A DNA stretch of 64,000 nt from Acinetobacter sp. 10FS3-1 (lineage in GTDB: Bacteria; Pseudomonadota; Gammaproteobacteria; Pseudomonadales; Moraxellaceae): NCBI RefSeq assembly GCF_013343215.1, contig NZ_CP039143.1:930001-994000 (forward strand), read 5' to 3'. Position 1 is the stretch's first letter. The number at the start of each line of letters is the position of its first letter. The translations under genes and the position numbers were made by a program. A model generated the notes under the pieces. It saw only the letters and a list, made by a program, of their open reading frames with translations. It was not told where the DNA came from and did not search any database. Below, in pieces: positions 20,106 to 29,732 of the stretch.

Positions 20106-20669
20106 AGCCTATAAAAATAGCAATCACAGATTAGGTTAGATGTTTGAGGGGAAACCGATTCTAAAAGTCATTTTATCTGTGCTTAAACTCTTAGTGCCTT
20201 GACCATACCTATAATTAAAACCGGCTTTAGTGAGGTGAAAAGACTATACCCAGAATATCATCGTGTTGGTTTGTCATATACAGGCATTCTATTCGCGCCG
20301 TGTTGTGATGTCAGGCATGGATTTTGGATGGTGCTAAGTGTTTTTTTTAAGTCAGAACACGCCAGGCACTTCTGATGCAGATTATGATAAGAAAAATAAA
20401 CAGATATAGAAGAAACTCACTGGTTATCGAGGTCGTCTGGTGAAGTCTGTAGTAATGGATAAGAAAGAGCAGAAGTATGATGCTAAGAAGATAAAGCATT
20501 AGGCTTTTTAATATTAATTGCTATAAGCGGCATATTAAGTACGGGCGTGGAAAAATGCAAAAATAGTCTTGCTGATCAGTTTCTCGCTGCTCATCTTCAG
20601 GATGAATGTGTACTTCATTATGTCTGCAATTGATCAGGCCTAAATCCTGAGTTTTTTCTGATCAGGTAT
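20106..20669. other. Gap with no intact gene, possibly decayed sequence
   Basis: This 560-bp stretch has only very short open frames. One plus-strand piece (about 20411-20502) would encode a Lys-rich tail ending DKKEQKYDAKKIKH, which looks like the end of a broken gene but is too short to assign. No tRNA, terminator or insertion-sequence ends are visible. Confidence 0.35.
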
Positions 20670-22028
20670 TTAGTCAGACAATGGACTTAATTTAACCATT
20701 AAACCATGTGGCTGAGCAGCCTGAAATTCCAGATGGTAATGATATTTTCTTAAGAGCGTTTTAACCAAAGACAGACCTAAGCCATGACCGGGCTGCTGGG
20801 AAGATTTACGCCAGAAACGCTGTCCCAGATTCTCCATTTCAGTTTGATCCAATATGCTGCCATTATCTTGAAAAATCATAGATTTATCTTGCATAGATAT
20901 AGAAATAACATCGGCATGTGCATGCAGAGCCGCATTCTCCATCAGGTTTTTTAAAACCGTATATAAGGCAAAGTCTGGCAGCTGAATGCTGGTCAGGCTT
21001 TCCCAGTCGATATTTAGGCTTGTCTGAAGCGCAGGATAAGCTGGTTGCAGGTCTTGAATAACTTGTCTTAATACGCTTGCTACTTCTGTTGAGCCTAATT
21101 CTTCTATTTTATTGTGTTCTAGAGAAGAAAGCGTTAAAAGCTGCTCCAGAAGCTCGGCATATCTGCGGATACTGGTATCGGCCTGCTGTAAATTTTGCTG
21201 TAACTTGGGCGATGCCTCGTGCTGTGCCATCAACTGGGCCAGCTGGACGTGGGTTTTAATGGCAGTTAAAGGACTGCGTAATTCATGGGCGGCATAGGCC
21301 GTAAAGACTTTTTCATTTTCCAGACTATGATGCAGCTTTTGAATCAGTTGTGTTGAATTGTCGACGAAAGGCTGCACTTCATGCGGAATATGTCTAGGGT
21401 CAAGATCGGTTAAATATTGGGTTGCCGCCGTCAGGGTTAAATTCTTTCGACTTAAATGCTGGGCGATGTCATCCAGGCTTTTAAATTCCCTGCGAATAAT
21501 CAGTACAATCAGGATGGTACAGATCAATAAGGAAAGCATCAGGGGAATAAGTACGGATCGTAAAATCTGCTGTAACAAGGATTCACGCAGGAACATGCGC
21601 TCAGCGGCGACAATCTGTATATCACCTTTACGCAGTACATAGCTGCGCCATTCAATGCCGCCAGATTGCCAGGTGCTGAATCCAGACGGCTGTTGGCTCA
21701 GGTTGGCAGGCGCTCCCCGGGTTTTGGCCAAAACCTGCTGGCCCACTGAAATATCCGAGCTGAACAGAGACACTTCACAGGCAATCAGGTTTTCAGCATC
21801 TGCCGATTTATTGGGTTGCTGTATCAGTTCATGATGAATGGCTTGCACGGGAAGTTGTTGAATCAGGCGCGCCACCATATGCGCCGATGCAGAAAGGCGT
21901 TGATCCAGCGTCTCTTGCAGGCGTTTTTGCAGGTCAATGTACAGCCAGGCAAAAACGATACTCCATAAACACAAAAAGACCAGTAATAAGCTGATGACCA
22001 GACGCCATTTCAAACTGTAGCTACGCAT
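20670..22028 (-). CDS. Sensor histidine kinase, QseC/PmrB-like
   Basis: This membrane kinase is the partner of the response regulator encoded just upstream. The 452 residues comprise a first transmembrane helix (about 10-30), a periplasmic domain of roughly 130 residues, a second helix (about 160-182), a HAMP-like linker, a HisKA domain with the phosphorylated His in AAHELRSPLTAIKTH, and a HATPase_c domain with NLMENAALHAHA and GHGLGLSLVKTLL. Its ATG overlaps the regulator's stop (TGATG), so the two are translationally coupled. The signal is unknown. The adjacent thiol-redox and metal-efflux genes suggest an envelope or metal stress cue, but that is inference. Confidence 0.85.
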   Translation of the reverse strand: MRSYSLKWRLVISLLLVFLCLWSIVFAWLYIDLQKRLQETLDQRLSASAHMVARLIQQLPVQAIHHELIQQPNKSADAENLIACEVSLFSSDISVGQQVLAKTRGAPANLSQQPSGFSTWQSGGIEWRSYVLRKGDIQIVAAERMFLRESLLQQILRSVLIPLMLSLLICTILIVLIIRREFKSLDDIAQHLSRKNLTLTAATQYLTDLDPRHIPHEVQPFVDNSTQLIQKLHHSLENEKVFTAYAAHELRSPLTAIKTHVQLAQLMAQHEASPKLQQNLQQADTSIRRYAELLEQLLTLSSLEHNKIEELGSTEVASVLRQVIQDLQPAYPALQTSLNIDWESLTSIQLPDFALYTVLKNLMENAALHAHADVISISMQDKSMIFQDNGSILDQTEMENLGQRFWRKSSQQPGHGLGLSLVKTLLRKYHYHLEFQAAQPHGLMVKLSPLSD

Positions 22029-22696
22029 CAGCTTTCCCCGGGAGCTTTAAACATATAACCCACACCACGGATGGTCTGGATAAAATCAGCATTTAATTTT
22101 TGACGCAGATGGTAAATATGCACATTTAAGGCATTGCTCTCAATACTGTCCTGATAACCATAGAGTTTATCCAGTAGCTGCTCATTTTTCAGAATCTGGT
22201 TGGGATGACTCATCAGGGTCTCCAGTAAACTGTATTCACGTCTGGACAGCTGAATGGCCTGCTGCTGATAGAACACTTCCTGGGTATCGCGATTCAAGCT
22301 GAGGTCTGCAAACTGCAAGATATTCGATGAAAAGCCCCGATGGCGCCGGCTAAGGGCATGGATACGGGCAATCAGTTCATCCAGCTCAAAAGGCTTGGTT
22401 AGATAGTCATCAGCACCCAGGTTTAAGGCTTCTACACATTGCTGAGTATGTAAACGTGCTGTCAGCACGAGCACAGGTAGATGAATCTGGTCCTGGCGCC
22501 ACTGTTTTAGTAACTCCAGGCCATCCTGATCCGGCAGTCCCAAGTCGAGCAGACACAGATCTACGGCGCTATGGCGGACAAAATAATCCGCTGTACGTGC
22601 TGTACTGACATGCTCTACAGAAATATTTAAAAAATCCAGAGCTGCACAAATACTCTGCGCAATATAGGGATCATCTTCTACCAGGACGACGAACAT
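22028..22696 (-). CDS. OmpR-family response regulator, QseB-like
   Basis: The 222-residue protein has an N-terminal receiver domain with the phospho-acceptor Asp in CLLDLGLPDQDG (about residue 52) and the conserved Lys in DDYLTKPF. Its C-terminal winged-helix DNA-binding domain ends NVHIYHLRQKL...IRGVGYMFK. It is the first gene of a two-gene operon with the kinase. It is divergent from dsbD with about 108 bp between the start codons, so it could control the dsb operon as well as itself. Confidence 0.88.
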   Translation of the reverse strand: MFVVLVEDDPYIAQSICAALDFLNISVEHVSTARTADYFVRHSAVDLCLLDLGLPDQDGLELLKQWRQDQIHLPVLVLTARLHTQQCVEALNLGADDYLTKPFELDELIARIHALSRRHRGFSSNILQFADLSLNRDTQEVFYQQQAIQLSRREYSLLETLMSHPNQILKNEQLLDKLYGYQDSIESNALNVHIYHLRQKLNADFIQTIRGVGYMFKAPGES

Positions 22697-22804
22697 ACTC
22701 TTTCCTTCCGATACTGTGTCTATTTTATAAATGATTCTGCCTGTTAATGCTCCCTTAATTTTAGATTCCTGATAATGGCCGTGATGAAATGAAACGAGAT
22801 AGGG

Positions 22805-24766
22805 ATGATGGCTTGGATTTGCAGAGTATTTTGGATCATGGTGTGCATAGGACTAAATAATGCCTATGCTGACTATCTGCCGCCTGATCAAGCTTTTCAG
22901 TTCCAGGCGGTATCGACCAGCCAGGATAAAGCCGAACTTACCTGGAAGATTGCGGATGGTTATTATCTTTATCATGATCAGTTGAAAGTCAGTCAGGGGC
23001 AAACACCGCTCAAATTGGATTTGCCGGCACCTCAAGATAAGGATGATCCCAATTTTGGTCTGACTCCAGTACATTATGGGCAAGTCAAAACACAGATTAA
23101 AGTGCAGCCCCAGCAAACGCTGAGTATTCAGTGGCAAGGTTGTGCAGAAAGCGGCTTATGTTATCCGGTACAACGCAGCACGATTCAAACTGATGCTGAA
23201 GGATTGTTGCCGGCCCAGAGAATCACTGAAACCAAAAAGCTGTTAAATCTGGACTCTACTGCTAATGCTGTATTGCAACCTGAACCAGTCGCTGAACCGG
23301 GACTGGCTCAAGAAAAAAAACCAGCGCCAGCAGTAGAAAATTTAAGTAATAAAGATATCGAAGAAATATCTGAAATTCCGGTCTTGCTACCGCAGACTGA
23401 ACCAGTCGCTGATAAAACGCTGACACCGGCCGCAAGTGAAATCAGCCCTCAGACAGAACTTCAGACACAGTCTGATCAGGCCACAAGCCCTATGCAATCT
23501 CAATGGAATAATGACCAGTTCTTTTTTAGCCTGCTTTCGAGTCAGAATCTGTTGATTAATTTACTGGTGTTTTTAGGGCTCGGCATCCTGTTGGCTTTTC
23601 TACCCTGTTCCTTGCCTCTGATTCCTATTCTTTCGGGAATTCTGGTTCAGCGTAAAACCGGTTACCGGGCGGCATTGATTGCAGGCGCTTTTGTTGTAGG
23701 TATGGCAATTGTCTATGCGTTGATGGGACTGGCAGTGGCGCAATTAGGTTATAGCTTCCAGCGGTGGTTCCAAAGTCCAGCATTCATTGGCTTTTTTGCT
23801 CTTCTCTTTGTTCTGTTTGCCTTTAACCTGTTCGGGGCATTTCAACTGTCCTTGCCACAGGGTCTGCTACAGCGTCTGGACCAGTGGCAGCAGCGTCAAA
23901 AGGGCGGCACATTGTTCGGTGCCTTCTTGATGGGCGTGATCGCGGCCTTGATTGTAGGCCCTTGTATGAGTGCGCCGTTGGCCGGAGCCCTGTTATTTGT
24001 TTCTCAGTTGAATCAGCCTGTGATGGGCGCCAGCTATTTATTTGTGCTTGGCCTGGGTCTTGGCTTGCCGATATTTATTGCTTCAGTATTTGGGGCAAAA
24101 TATTTACCTAAACCCGGTGTATGGATGGATCGTCTTAAATTCAGCTTTGGTTTTGTGATGCTGGCTCTGGCGATTTATTTTATACGCCCCTTCATTCCGG
24201 GAGTGGTGTATTTCAGCCTGTTGGGCTTGACCCTGTTATTACTTGCAGGCTATTGCCTGCTGAAAATGCTGCCTCATTTATCACGGGCAATTCCGAAAAC
24301 CATAGTGGCCGTGTTAAGTCTTCTGTTTGCTGCCGGAGGTATTTGGCAGCTTAACCAGGCTGTTGCCCAGCTTAATATCACTCAGGCAGAACGCGTACTG
24401 GAATGGCAGAAGGTAAGCACGGCAGAGGAACTGAGCCGCGTACTTGTCCAGTCTCAAGGACAAGCTGTCATTATTGATGTCTATGCCGACTGGTGCGTAG
24501 CCTGTCAGCCTATTGAGCATGAAGTGCTACCGCGTGAAGATGTACAGAGGGCGCTGCAGGATATTGTGAGGATTAAGCTGGATCTTACTCATTATCATCC
24601 AAGTCAGGATGACGTATTAAAACAGTGGCAGATTCTGGGGCCGCCGACCATGATCATGCTGGATGCTTCGCAGCAGGAGCAGCGCAGACTTCGACTGACC
24701 GGCACATTTAGTGCAGAGCAGCTACTGACACGATTAAAACAGCTTCAGGCAGGAGGACAGCCATGA
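22805..24766 (+). CDS. dsbD: Thiol:disulfide interchange protein DsbD
   Basis: DsbD carries electrons from cytoplasmic thioredoxin across the inner membrane to periplasmic reductants. All three parts are present in 653 residues. After a signal peptide comes an alpha domain with the redox pair in CAESGLCYP (Cys113 and Cys119). A Pro/Gln/Glu-rich linker of about 100 residues follows (about 135-240, with EPVAEP and EPVADK echoes). The eight-helix core has cysteines in FLPCSLPLIP and VGPCMSAPLAG. The C-terminal thioredoxin-like gamma domain has DWCVACQ. The linker is longer than in E. coli. Its TGA overlaps the next gene's ATG. Confidence 0.93.
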   Translation: MMAWICRVFWIMVCIGLNNAYADYLPPDQAFQFQAVSTSQDKAELTWKIADGYYLYHDQLKVSQGQTPLKLDLPAPQDKDDPNFGLTPVHYGQVKTQIKVQPQQTLSIQWQGCAESGLCYPVQRSTIQTDAEGLLPAQRITETKKLLNLDSTANAVLQPEPVAEPGLAQEKKPAPAVENLSNKDIEEISEIPVLLPQTEPVADKTLTPAASEISPQTELQTQSDQATSPMQSQWNNDQFFFSLLSSQNLLINLLVFLGLGILLAFLPCSLPLIPILSGILVQRKTGYRAALIAGAFVVGMAIVYALMGLAVAQLGYSFQRWFQSPAFIGFFALLFVLFAFNLFGAFQLSLPQGLLQRLDQWQQRQKGGTLFGAFLMGVIAALIVGPCMSAPLAGALLFVSQLNQPVMGASYLFVLGLGLGLPIFIASVFGAKYLPKPGVWMDRLKFSFGFVMLALAIYFIRPFIPGVVYFSLLGLTLLLLAGYCLLKMLPHLSRAIPKTIVAVLSLLFAAGGIWQLNQAVAQLNITQAERVLEWQKVSTAEELSRVLVQSQGQAVIIDVYADWCVACQPIEHEVLPREDVQRALQDIVRIKLDLTHYHPSQDDVLKQWQILGPPTMIMLDASQQEQRRLRLTGTFSAEQLLTRLKQLQAGGQP

Positions 24767-25608
24767 TTTCTTCTGAAGCCTTACATCTTGGTCCGTTGAT
24801 GTTGCCTTGGACACTGATCATTCTTTTAGTCGCCCTACTTGGAGTGTCGATTGTCGCTCATCTGGTTAGCCGGAAACTGAATTGGGACCCAGCGATCTTT
24901 CAGGTGTTTCAGGACTCCCTATGGACCAGTGTGTTGATCGGGCTGATCGGAGCACGAATGGTTTTTATCATGCTGCATTGGGATGCGTATTCTACTTCCA
25001 TGATCGACATCTTTAAAATTCAGGACAAGGGATTTCATTTAATTGGCGGTGCTCTCTTCGGATTGGGTTGGTTTTTCTGGAAAAATAAAGGTTTGGCTTA
25101 TACCTCAAGGCTTAGCTTTATCTTTATTTTTACGCTGCTTTTAGGTACAGGTATAGCGCTGCAAGCCAGTGTGAAACAGGAAACACATTTCCCAGATTTA
25201 AGCTTTTCTTCTTTGAATCAAACAGGTGAGGCAGCAGAGCAGATCGCACTCCAGCAGTTCGCCGGACAGCCTACGGTGATTAATATGTGGGCCAGCTGGT
25301 GTCCGCCGTGTCATCGAGAAATGCCGGTTTTACAGCAGGCCCATGATCAATATCCTGACATTCATTTCATCATGCTGAATCAGGGTGAAGATGGCGTCAC
25401 AGTCCGAGATTATTTAAAACGTTATCAGCTTGATTTTAAAAATGTATTACTTGATCCATATGGCGAGCTGCCTCAACAGCTGAATATGTTCGGCTTACCG
25501 AGTACCTTGTTCTTTAATGCACAGGGCCAGCTGGTAGAACGGCATATGGGGGAGTTAAGTCCTGCAATGTTGCAGCACTATTTAAGCAAAATTTCTCTAC
25601 AACCTTAA
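24763..25608 (+). CDS. Membrane-anchored TlpA-like thioredoxin with N-terminal Lgt-like domain
   Basis: The 281-residue product is a two-part protein. The first ~145 residues form four hydrophobic segments. They resemble the front of prolipoprotein diacylglyceryl transferase, with a GARMVFIMLHWDAY segment (about residue 65) and FHLIGGALFG (about residue 91). The back half of Lgt is absent, so lipoprotein transfer is unlikely. The rest is a periplasmic TlpA/ResA-type thioredoxin domain with active site WASWCPPCH and a GLPSTLFF cis-Pro loop. The ATG overlaps the dsbD stop (ATGA). It probably receives electrons from DsbD. Confidence 0.8.
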   Translation: MISSEALHLGPLMLPWTLIILLVALLGVSIVAHLVSRKLNWDPAIFQVFQDSLWTSVLIGLIGARMVFIMLHWDAYSTSMIDIFKIQDKGFHLIGGALFGLGWFFWKNKGLAYTSRLSFIFIFTLLLGTGIALQASVKQETHFPDLSFSSLNQTGEAAEQIALQQFAGQPTVINMWASWCPPCHREMPVLQQAHDQYPDIHFIMLNQGEDGVTVRDYLKRYQLDFKNVLLDPYGELPQQLNMFGLPSTLFFNAQGQLVERHMGELSPAMLQHYLSKISLQP

Positions 25609-25626
25609 CTTGACCGGGTGAATTTT

Positions 25627-26376
25627 ATGATGAGACTGACACAACGTACGTTTATTTTTATGTTGCTCGCAGGCAGTACGGCCTTTGCTTCAGCCGCGAC
25701 AGACCTTAAAACACAGATTACGCAGGAAGGCTTTCAGTTTGTGAAGCAAATTCCTGCACCCAGCGGTATGACCGGTTGGGTCGGGCATAGCAATCAGCAT
25801 CCTGGAACGGTATTTATTTCTAATGACCAGAAATATTACATCCAGGGTGACTTATATAATGCCAAAGGAGAAAACCTGTCGATTGAAGCCATGAATCAAC
25901 ATGCCAAACAGGCGGTTCTGGATGATGTATGGAAGACTCTGGAAAAAGCCACCTGGATTCAGGATGGGCAAAAAACAGCGCCACGTATTGTCTATGTATT
26001 TTCAGATCCTAATTGTCCTTATTGTTATCAACTTTGGCGAGAGGCACGTCCATGGGTTCAATCCGGCAAAGTCCAGTTACGTCATATCCAGGTCGGGGTA
26101 ATCCGTGAAGAAAGTCGGGCTCAGATTGCCACCTTGTTGAAGTCCAAAGATCCGGCCGCCGTGTTTGCCAAGATGAATACGGATAAAGCCAAGAATCGCT
26201 TGAAACCGGCGAGCAGCATTCCTAAAGAGATTGCAGAAAAAATTGACTTCAATGAAGGCTTGATGGAGAAATATGGGTTTTTCTCAACGCCGTCTATGGT
26301 CTGGCGCGATAGTAAAGGAGAGTTTAAATCTGCCCAAGGCATGCCGCGTGATTTAAAAGAAATCTTTGAGAAATAA
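25627..26376 (+). CDS. dsbG: Thiol:disulfide interchange protein DsbG
   Basis: A periplasmic disulfide isomerase or sulfenic-acid reductase of the DsbC/DsbG family, 249 residues long. A signal peptide (residues 1 to about 26) is followed by a dimerisation domain (about 27-85) and a thioredoxin fold with FSDPNCPYCYQLW as active site and FSTPSMVW as the cis-Pro loop. I start it at the ATG at 25627, with GGGTG upstream. A GTG at 25618 is also in frame. As the last gene of dsbD-tlpA-dsbG it is the likely substrate of DsbD reduction. Confidence 0.88.
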   Translation: MMRLTQRTFIFMLLAGSTAFASAATDLKTQITQEGFQFVKQIPAPSGMTGWVGHSNQHPGTVFISNDQKYYIQGDLYNAKGENLSIEAMNQHAKQAVLDDVWKTLEKATWIQDGQKTAPRIVYVFSDPNCPYCYQLWREARPWVQSGKVQLRHIQVGVIREESRAQIATLLKSKDPAAVFAKMNTDKAKNRLKPASSIPKEIAEKIDFNEGLMEKYGFFSTPSMVWRDSKGEFKSAQGMPRDLKEIFEK

Positions 26377-26714
26377 AGTCCTCAATCGAAACTGTCAGTA
26401 GCGAGGTGCTGGATCAGTGTGAGCAAGATAAGGGCTATTTCGGTTTGAAATTTCAGAGCAGGTAAACTACAAAAATCCAGGATTGAGCCTGATCAACCTG
26501 GATGATTGACAGGTCTGATGGAGCTTTGAACAGGCAGTATCAGTCCGCTCCAGAGCTGGCTTGTTTATAATCCAGCCGGTATAAAACTATTCAGCCAATC
26601 CGGGTATCTAGGTGAGTTAAGCTACTTATTCTATCTAAATTGAATGGAGTAAAGTCTTGATAGACAGAGGATAGGCTCTATAATGGCAGATGAATCGCTT
26701 TATCTGGCTTTCTT
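26377..26714. other. Intergenic region upstream of the czc operon
   Basis: About 340 bp between dsbG and czcI. No gene is supported. Several imperfect C/G-rich repeats are visible (for example CCAGGATTG...CAACCTGG near 26490), but none makes a clear terminator. The czc promoter should lie here. I could not identify a convincing metal-regulator operator. Confidence 0.45.
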
Positions 26715-27122
26715 ATGCGTCTTGCAACATGGATTACGGTCTTGGTTGGATTGTTCATGTTCCAAAGTCTTTGGAATGTGGCAGCAGCCTTTTGTGCCCA
26801 TGAAGAACAGGCATCGCTACAGCGTTATCATTTCGGTCACCATCAAAATACTTTGTGTACCAGTGATAACCGACAACCTTCGTATCATTCGCAGCTAGAT
26901 CATTTAAAGCAAATCGGGAACGATTTTGAACTGGGTGAAGATCATCAGGATCATTTACCGTCGATGACACATTTATTGGTGCAAGATGCAAAAGTTATGA
27001 TTGTTTTGCCCGTGTTCGAGACTCAGGTAATTCCAGAGTTTTATTGGAAAAACAGCTATCAGGCACCGGACCTTTTTCAGCAAAGCCCGCCTCCCGAATT
27101 TTCCCCGCTAAAGGTGGGGTAG
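26715..27122 (+). CDS. czcI: CzcI-like periplasmic protein of the heavy-metal efflux operon
   Basis: A 135-residue exported protein with an N-terminal signal peptide (residues 1 to about 26, cut near AAAFCA). The remainder is rich in His, Gln and Asp (HFGHHQN, HSQLDHLK, EDHQDHLPS), as expected for a periplasmic metal-binding accessory. Its position directly before czcCBA and its size match CzcI, a proposed regulator of the efflux system. Sequence similarity in this family is low, so the name depends mainly on context. Confidence 0.7.
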   Translation: MRLATWITVLVGLFMFQSLWNVAAAFCAHEEQASLQRYHFGHHQNTLCTSDNRQPSYHSQLDHLKQIGNDFELGEDHQDHLPSMTHLLVQDAKVMIVLPVFETQVIPEFYWKNSYQAPDLFQQSPPPEFSPLKVG

Positions 27123-27169
27123 CCTAAAATATTCCCACCACTGTTATTATTTCAATAAGTGGGAAAATT

Positions 27170-28492
27170 ATGTCTTTACAAAAAATGGCATTCTTGAGCC
27201 GTTATCTGGTGGTCGCTGTCTGTGCAGTCTGCGTGCAATATAGCTGTGCTGAAACGGTCAGCGGTTTTGAATCGGCTTTAGCAAAAGTACAAAACTATCA
27301 GGCTCAGGATCAGTTGTGGCAACAAGGCCAGCAAGTTTCTAAACTGAATATTCAGCAAAGCCGGTTATGGCAAAATCCAAGTTTAAGCCTCGAAAAGTCC
27401 GGATTTGGTTCAGATCAGGAGCAGGAATTCAGTATTGGCATCAGCCAGCCGCTAGACCTTTTTGGCGAGCGTAAGCTGAAGCAGCGTATGGCACAGACCT
27501 CAAATCAGCAAATCCAGTTACAGCAGCAATTATGGCAAGCACAAAGCCAGCTGATTGTGAAATTTGCCTGGTCACAATTGCTGCTTGCTCAGGTTGAACA
27601 GTCTGTCTATGCCTCACAATTAACCGTAAGTAAAGCTAATCTGGACAGTGCCCAGAAACGTTATCAGGCGGGCAGTATTGCACTGGTCGATTTTGAACGT
27701 GCCCAGATTGAAGCGCTAGATGTAAAACGGCTGTATCAGCAAGCGCTTTTGAATCAGCAGGTGGCTGAGCGTCAGCTCTCTAATTTGTGGGGAGAAACGG
27801 CCGCAGCTATTCAGCCGAATAAAAAGGGGGTGCCTTGGCCGGAGCACAGTGAGCAAGTGGTACAGCGTTATATTGCACAAGGCTGGCTGGAAAAGCTGTA
27901 TGCCTTGAATCTCCAGCAGTCGAATAATCAGATTGAAAATTTAAAAGTGCAGGCGCGTCCGAACCCGACCTTGAATGTGGGAATGAATCGTAGCAAGTCG
28001 CCGGATGAAAATAATGAAACGGTTTTAGTACTGGGCGTTGATGTGCCGCTGAATATTTTTAATCGTCAGCAATATACGATTCCTATGGCCCAGCAGCAAC
28101 AGATCTTGCTCAATCAACAGCAACAACAGGAGCTGAAGCAGCAAATCTTGGATATTGCCAATGGCATGCATCAGCTGAAAGGCTTGCGCAGTCAGTTTGA
28201 TGCAACGACTGAACAGATTGCCTTGGCAAGTAAAGTTCACAGCCGTACTTTGCAAGGTTTTCGGGCAGGAAAACTATCTACTACAGATGTCCAGCAGGCG
28301 ACTACTCAGCTGCAAAACCTCCGTTTAGGACAATTACAGATTCTGCGTCAGGCCTGGCAAAGTGCCCTGACTGCTGAGGCGCTCAGTATCGGCACCAGCT
28401 ATGAGGAGATCAGCCGTTCAGATGCCCATACCCAGCTGAATAAAAATGCCATTGCCGTATCACAAAATTTAATCAATGCAGGGGCGCGATAA
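27170..28492 (+). CDS. czcC: Outer membrane efflux protein CzcC
   Basis: The TolC-type outer-membrane channel of a tripartite Co/Zn/Cd efflux pump. The 440-residue protein has a signal peptide ending near SCAETV and two repeats of long Gln- and Leu-rich coiled-coil helices (about residues 80-215 and 280-400). The family segments GISQPLDLFGERK and LGVDVPLNIFNRQ are present. It lies 47 bp after czcI and ends one base before the czcB start. Confidence 0.9.
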   Translation: MSLQKMAFLSRYLVVAVCAVCVQYSCAETVSGFESALAKVQNYQAQDQLWQQGQQVSKLNIQQSRLWQNPSLSLEKSGFGSDQEQEFSIGISQPLDLFGERKLKQRMAQTSNQQIQLQQQLWQAQSQLIVKFAWSQLLLAQVEQSVYASQLTVSKANLDSAQKRYQAGSIALVDFERAQIEALDVKRLYQQALLNQQVAERQLSNLWGETAAAIQPNKKGVPWPEHSEQVVQRYIAQGWLEKLYALNLQQSNNQIENLKVQARPNPTLNVGMNRSKSPDENNETVLVLGVDVPLNIFNRQQYTIPMAQQQQILLNQQQQQELKQQILDIANGMHQLKGLRSQFDATTEQIALASKVHSRTLQGFRAGKLSTTDVQQATTQLQNLRLGQLQILRQAWQSALTAEALSIGTSYEEISRSDAHTQLNKNAIAVSQNLINAGAR

Positions 28493-28493
28493 A

Positions 28494-29732
28494 ATGAATA
28501 TGAAGCAAAACGGAAAATTATCCCAGCCTCTCATGATTGCGATTTTGATTGGGGTGACGATTCTGGTCGGCATCGCGATCTGGTTTAACAGCAAAAATAC
28601 TCCCTCTGATCCACATGCGCATGAGGAAGATCATGGTCAACATGCGCATGCAGAGGGTTCTGATGAAGCGCATGCAGAGCAAGGCGAACATGGGGCAATA
28701 CAGCTGACCGCCCAGCAAATGGCCGAGCAAGGCCTGAAAATTGCGGTGGTATCCACTGGGATGGTTGAAAAGCTGACCACATTGCCCGGCCGGTTGGTGG
28801 TCAATACCGACCAGCAGGCACATATTTCTCCGAACTTTAGTGGCCATGTTGAACAGGTAAATGTAGCTTTGGGACAGAATGTAAAAAAAGGGCAAATACT
28901 GGCGGTACTTTCTGTACCTGAGCTGATCGACCAGCAGGCGAATCTGAGAATGGCGGAAGCCACTCTGGAACTGGCCCGTCAGGAATATCAGCGTGAACAG
29001 CAGCTCTGGTCACAGGGAATATCAGCAAAACAGGATTACCAGCGTGCCGAAAGCGCCTATCGTCAGGCCCAGATTAGTGTGCAATCTGCCAAGGCACGTT
29101 TAAATGCCTTGGGTGCAAGTGGCAATAATAATGGCCGTTTTCTGATTCGAGCACCAATCTCGGGCGTGATCAGCCAGAAGGATATTGTGGTCGGTGAAAA
29201 TGTCCAGCTGGCCGACCAGTTATTTGTGATTGAACAGTTAAAAGACTTATGGCTTGAATTTAATCTGCCAAATCAGTTTCCAGGCCAGTTGCAACCAGGC
29301 CAAACGATTGCTTTTAAAAGCAATGGGTCCGAGCAAAGCTATACCGCCGTCATTCAAAGCTTAAGCCCTCAGGCCGATGTGCAAACCGGACGTCTGGTGG
29401 TACGCGCCAAGCTGAATGTCCAAGCTGACGAACTGCGGCCGAATGTCCTGGTGAATGTGCTGATTAGCGAACCATCTGCAAAAGCTGCATTGCGTATTCA
29501 AAAATCTGCACTGCAACAGATTGAAGGCGAGGACAGTATTTTCATTGTTGAATCACAAGAAAAAGGTCAGGTGCATTTAAAGGCCCAGCACGTCGTACTT
29601 GGACAAGTTTCCAGTGATGGCGAATGGCTGGAAGTGATTTCGGGTCTGAGTGAAGGGCAAAAGTATATTAGCCAAGGCAGTTTCTTGCTGAAATCTGAAC
29701 TGGAAAAAGATGAGGCAGGCCATGAACACTAA
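28494..29732 (+). CDS. czcB: Efflux RND transporter periplasmic adaptor CzcB
   Basis: The membrane-fusion subunit linking CzcA to CzcC. The 412-residue protein has an N-terminal membrane anchor (about residues 12-30). A His-rich stretch at about residues 38-66 contains repeated HAHE/HAHAE units and probably binds metal ions. It is followed by a barrel-sandwich (lipoyl-like) domain, a coiled-coil hairpin (about 140-205) and beta-barrel domains. The ATG at 28494 follows the czcC stop immediately. The gene overlaps the start of czcA by 11 bp. Confidence 0.9.
   Translation: MNMKQNGKLSQPLMIAILIGVTILVGIAIWFNSKNTPSDPHAHEEDHGQHAHAEGSDEAHAEQGEHGAIQLTAQQMAEQGLKIAVVSTGMVEKLTTLPGRLVVNTDQQAHISPNFSGHVEQVNVALGQNVKKGQILAVLSVPELIDQQANLRMAEATLELARQEYQREQQLWSQGISAKQDYQRAESAYRQAQISVQSAKARLNALGASGNNNGRFLIRAPISGVISQKDIVVGENVQLADQLFVIEQLKDLWLEFNLPNQFPGQLQPGQTIAFKSNGSEQSYTAVIQSLSPQADVQTGRLVVRAKLNVQADELRPNVLVNVLISEPSAKAALRIQKSALQQIEGEDSIFIVESQEKGQVHLKAQHVVLGQVSSDGEWLEVISGLSEGQKYISQGSFLLKSELEKDEAGHEH

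Noticed and set aside
20106..20669. Possible insertion-sequence remnant
   Set aside because: No inverted repeats, target duplication or transposase signature could be recognised.
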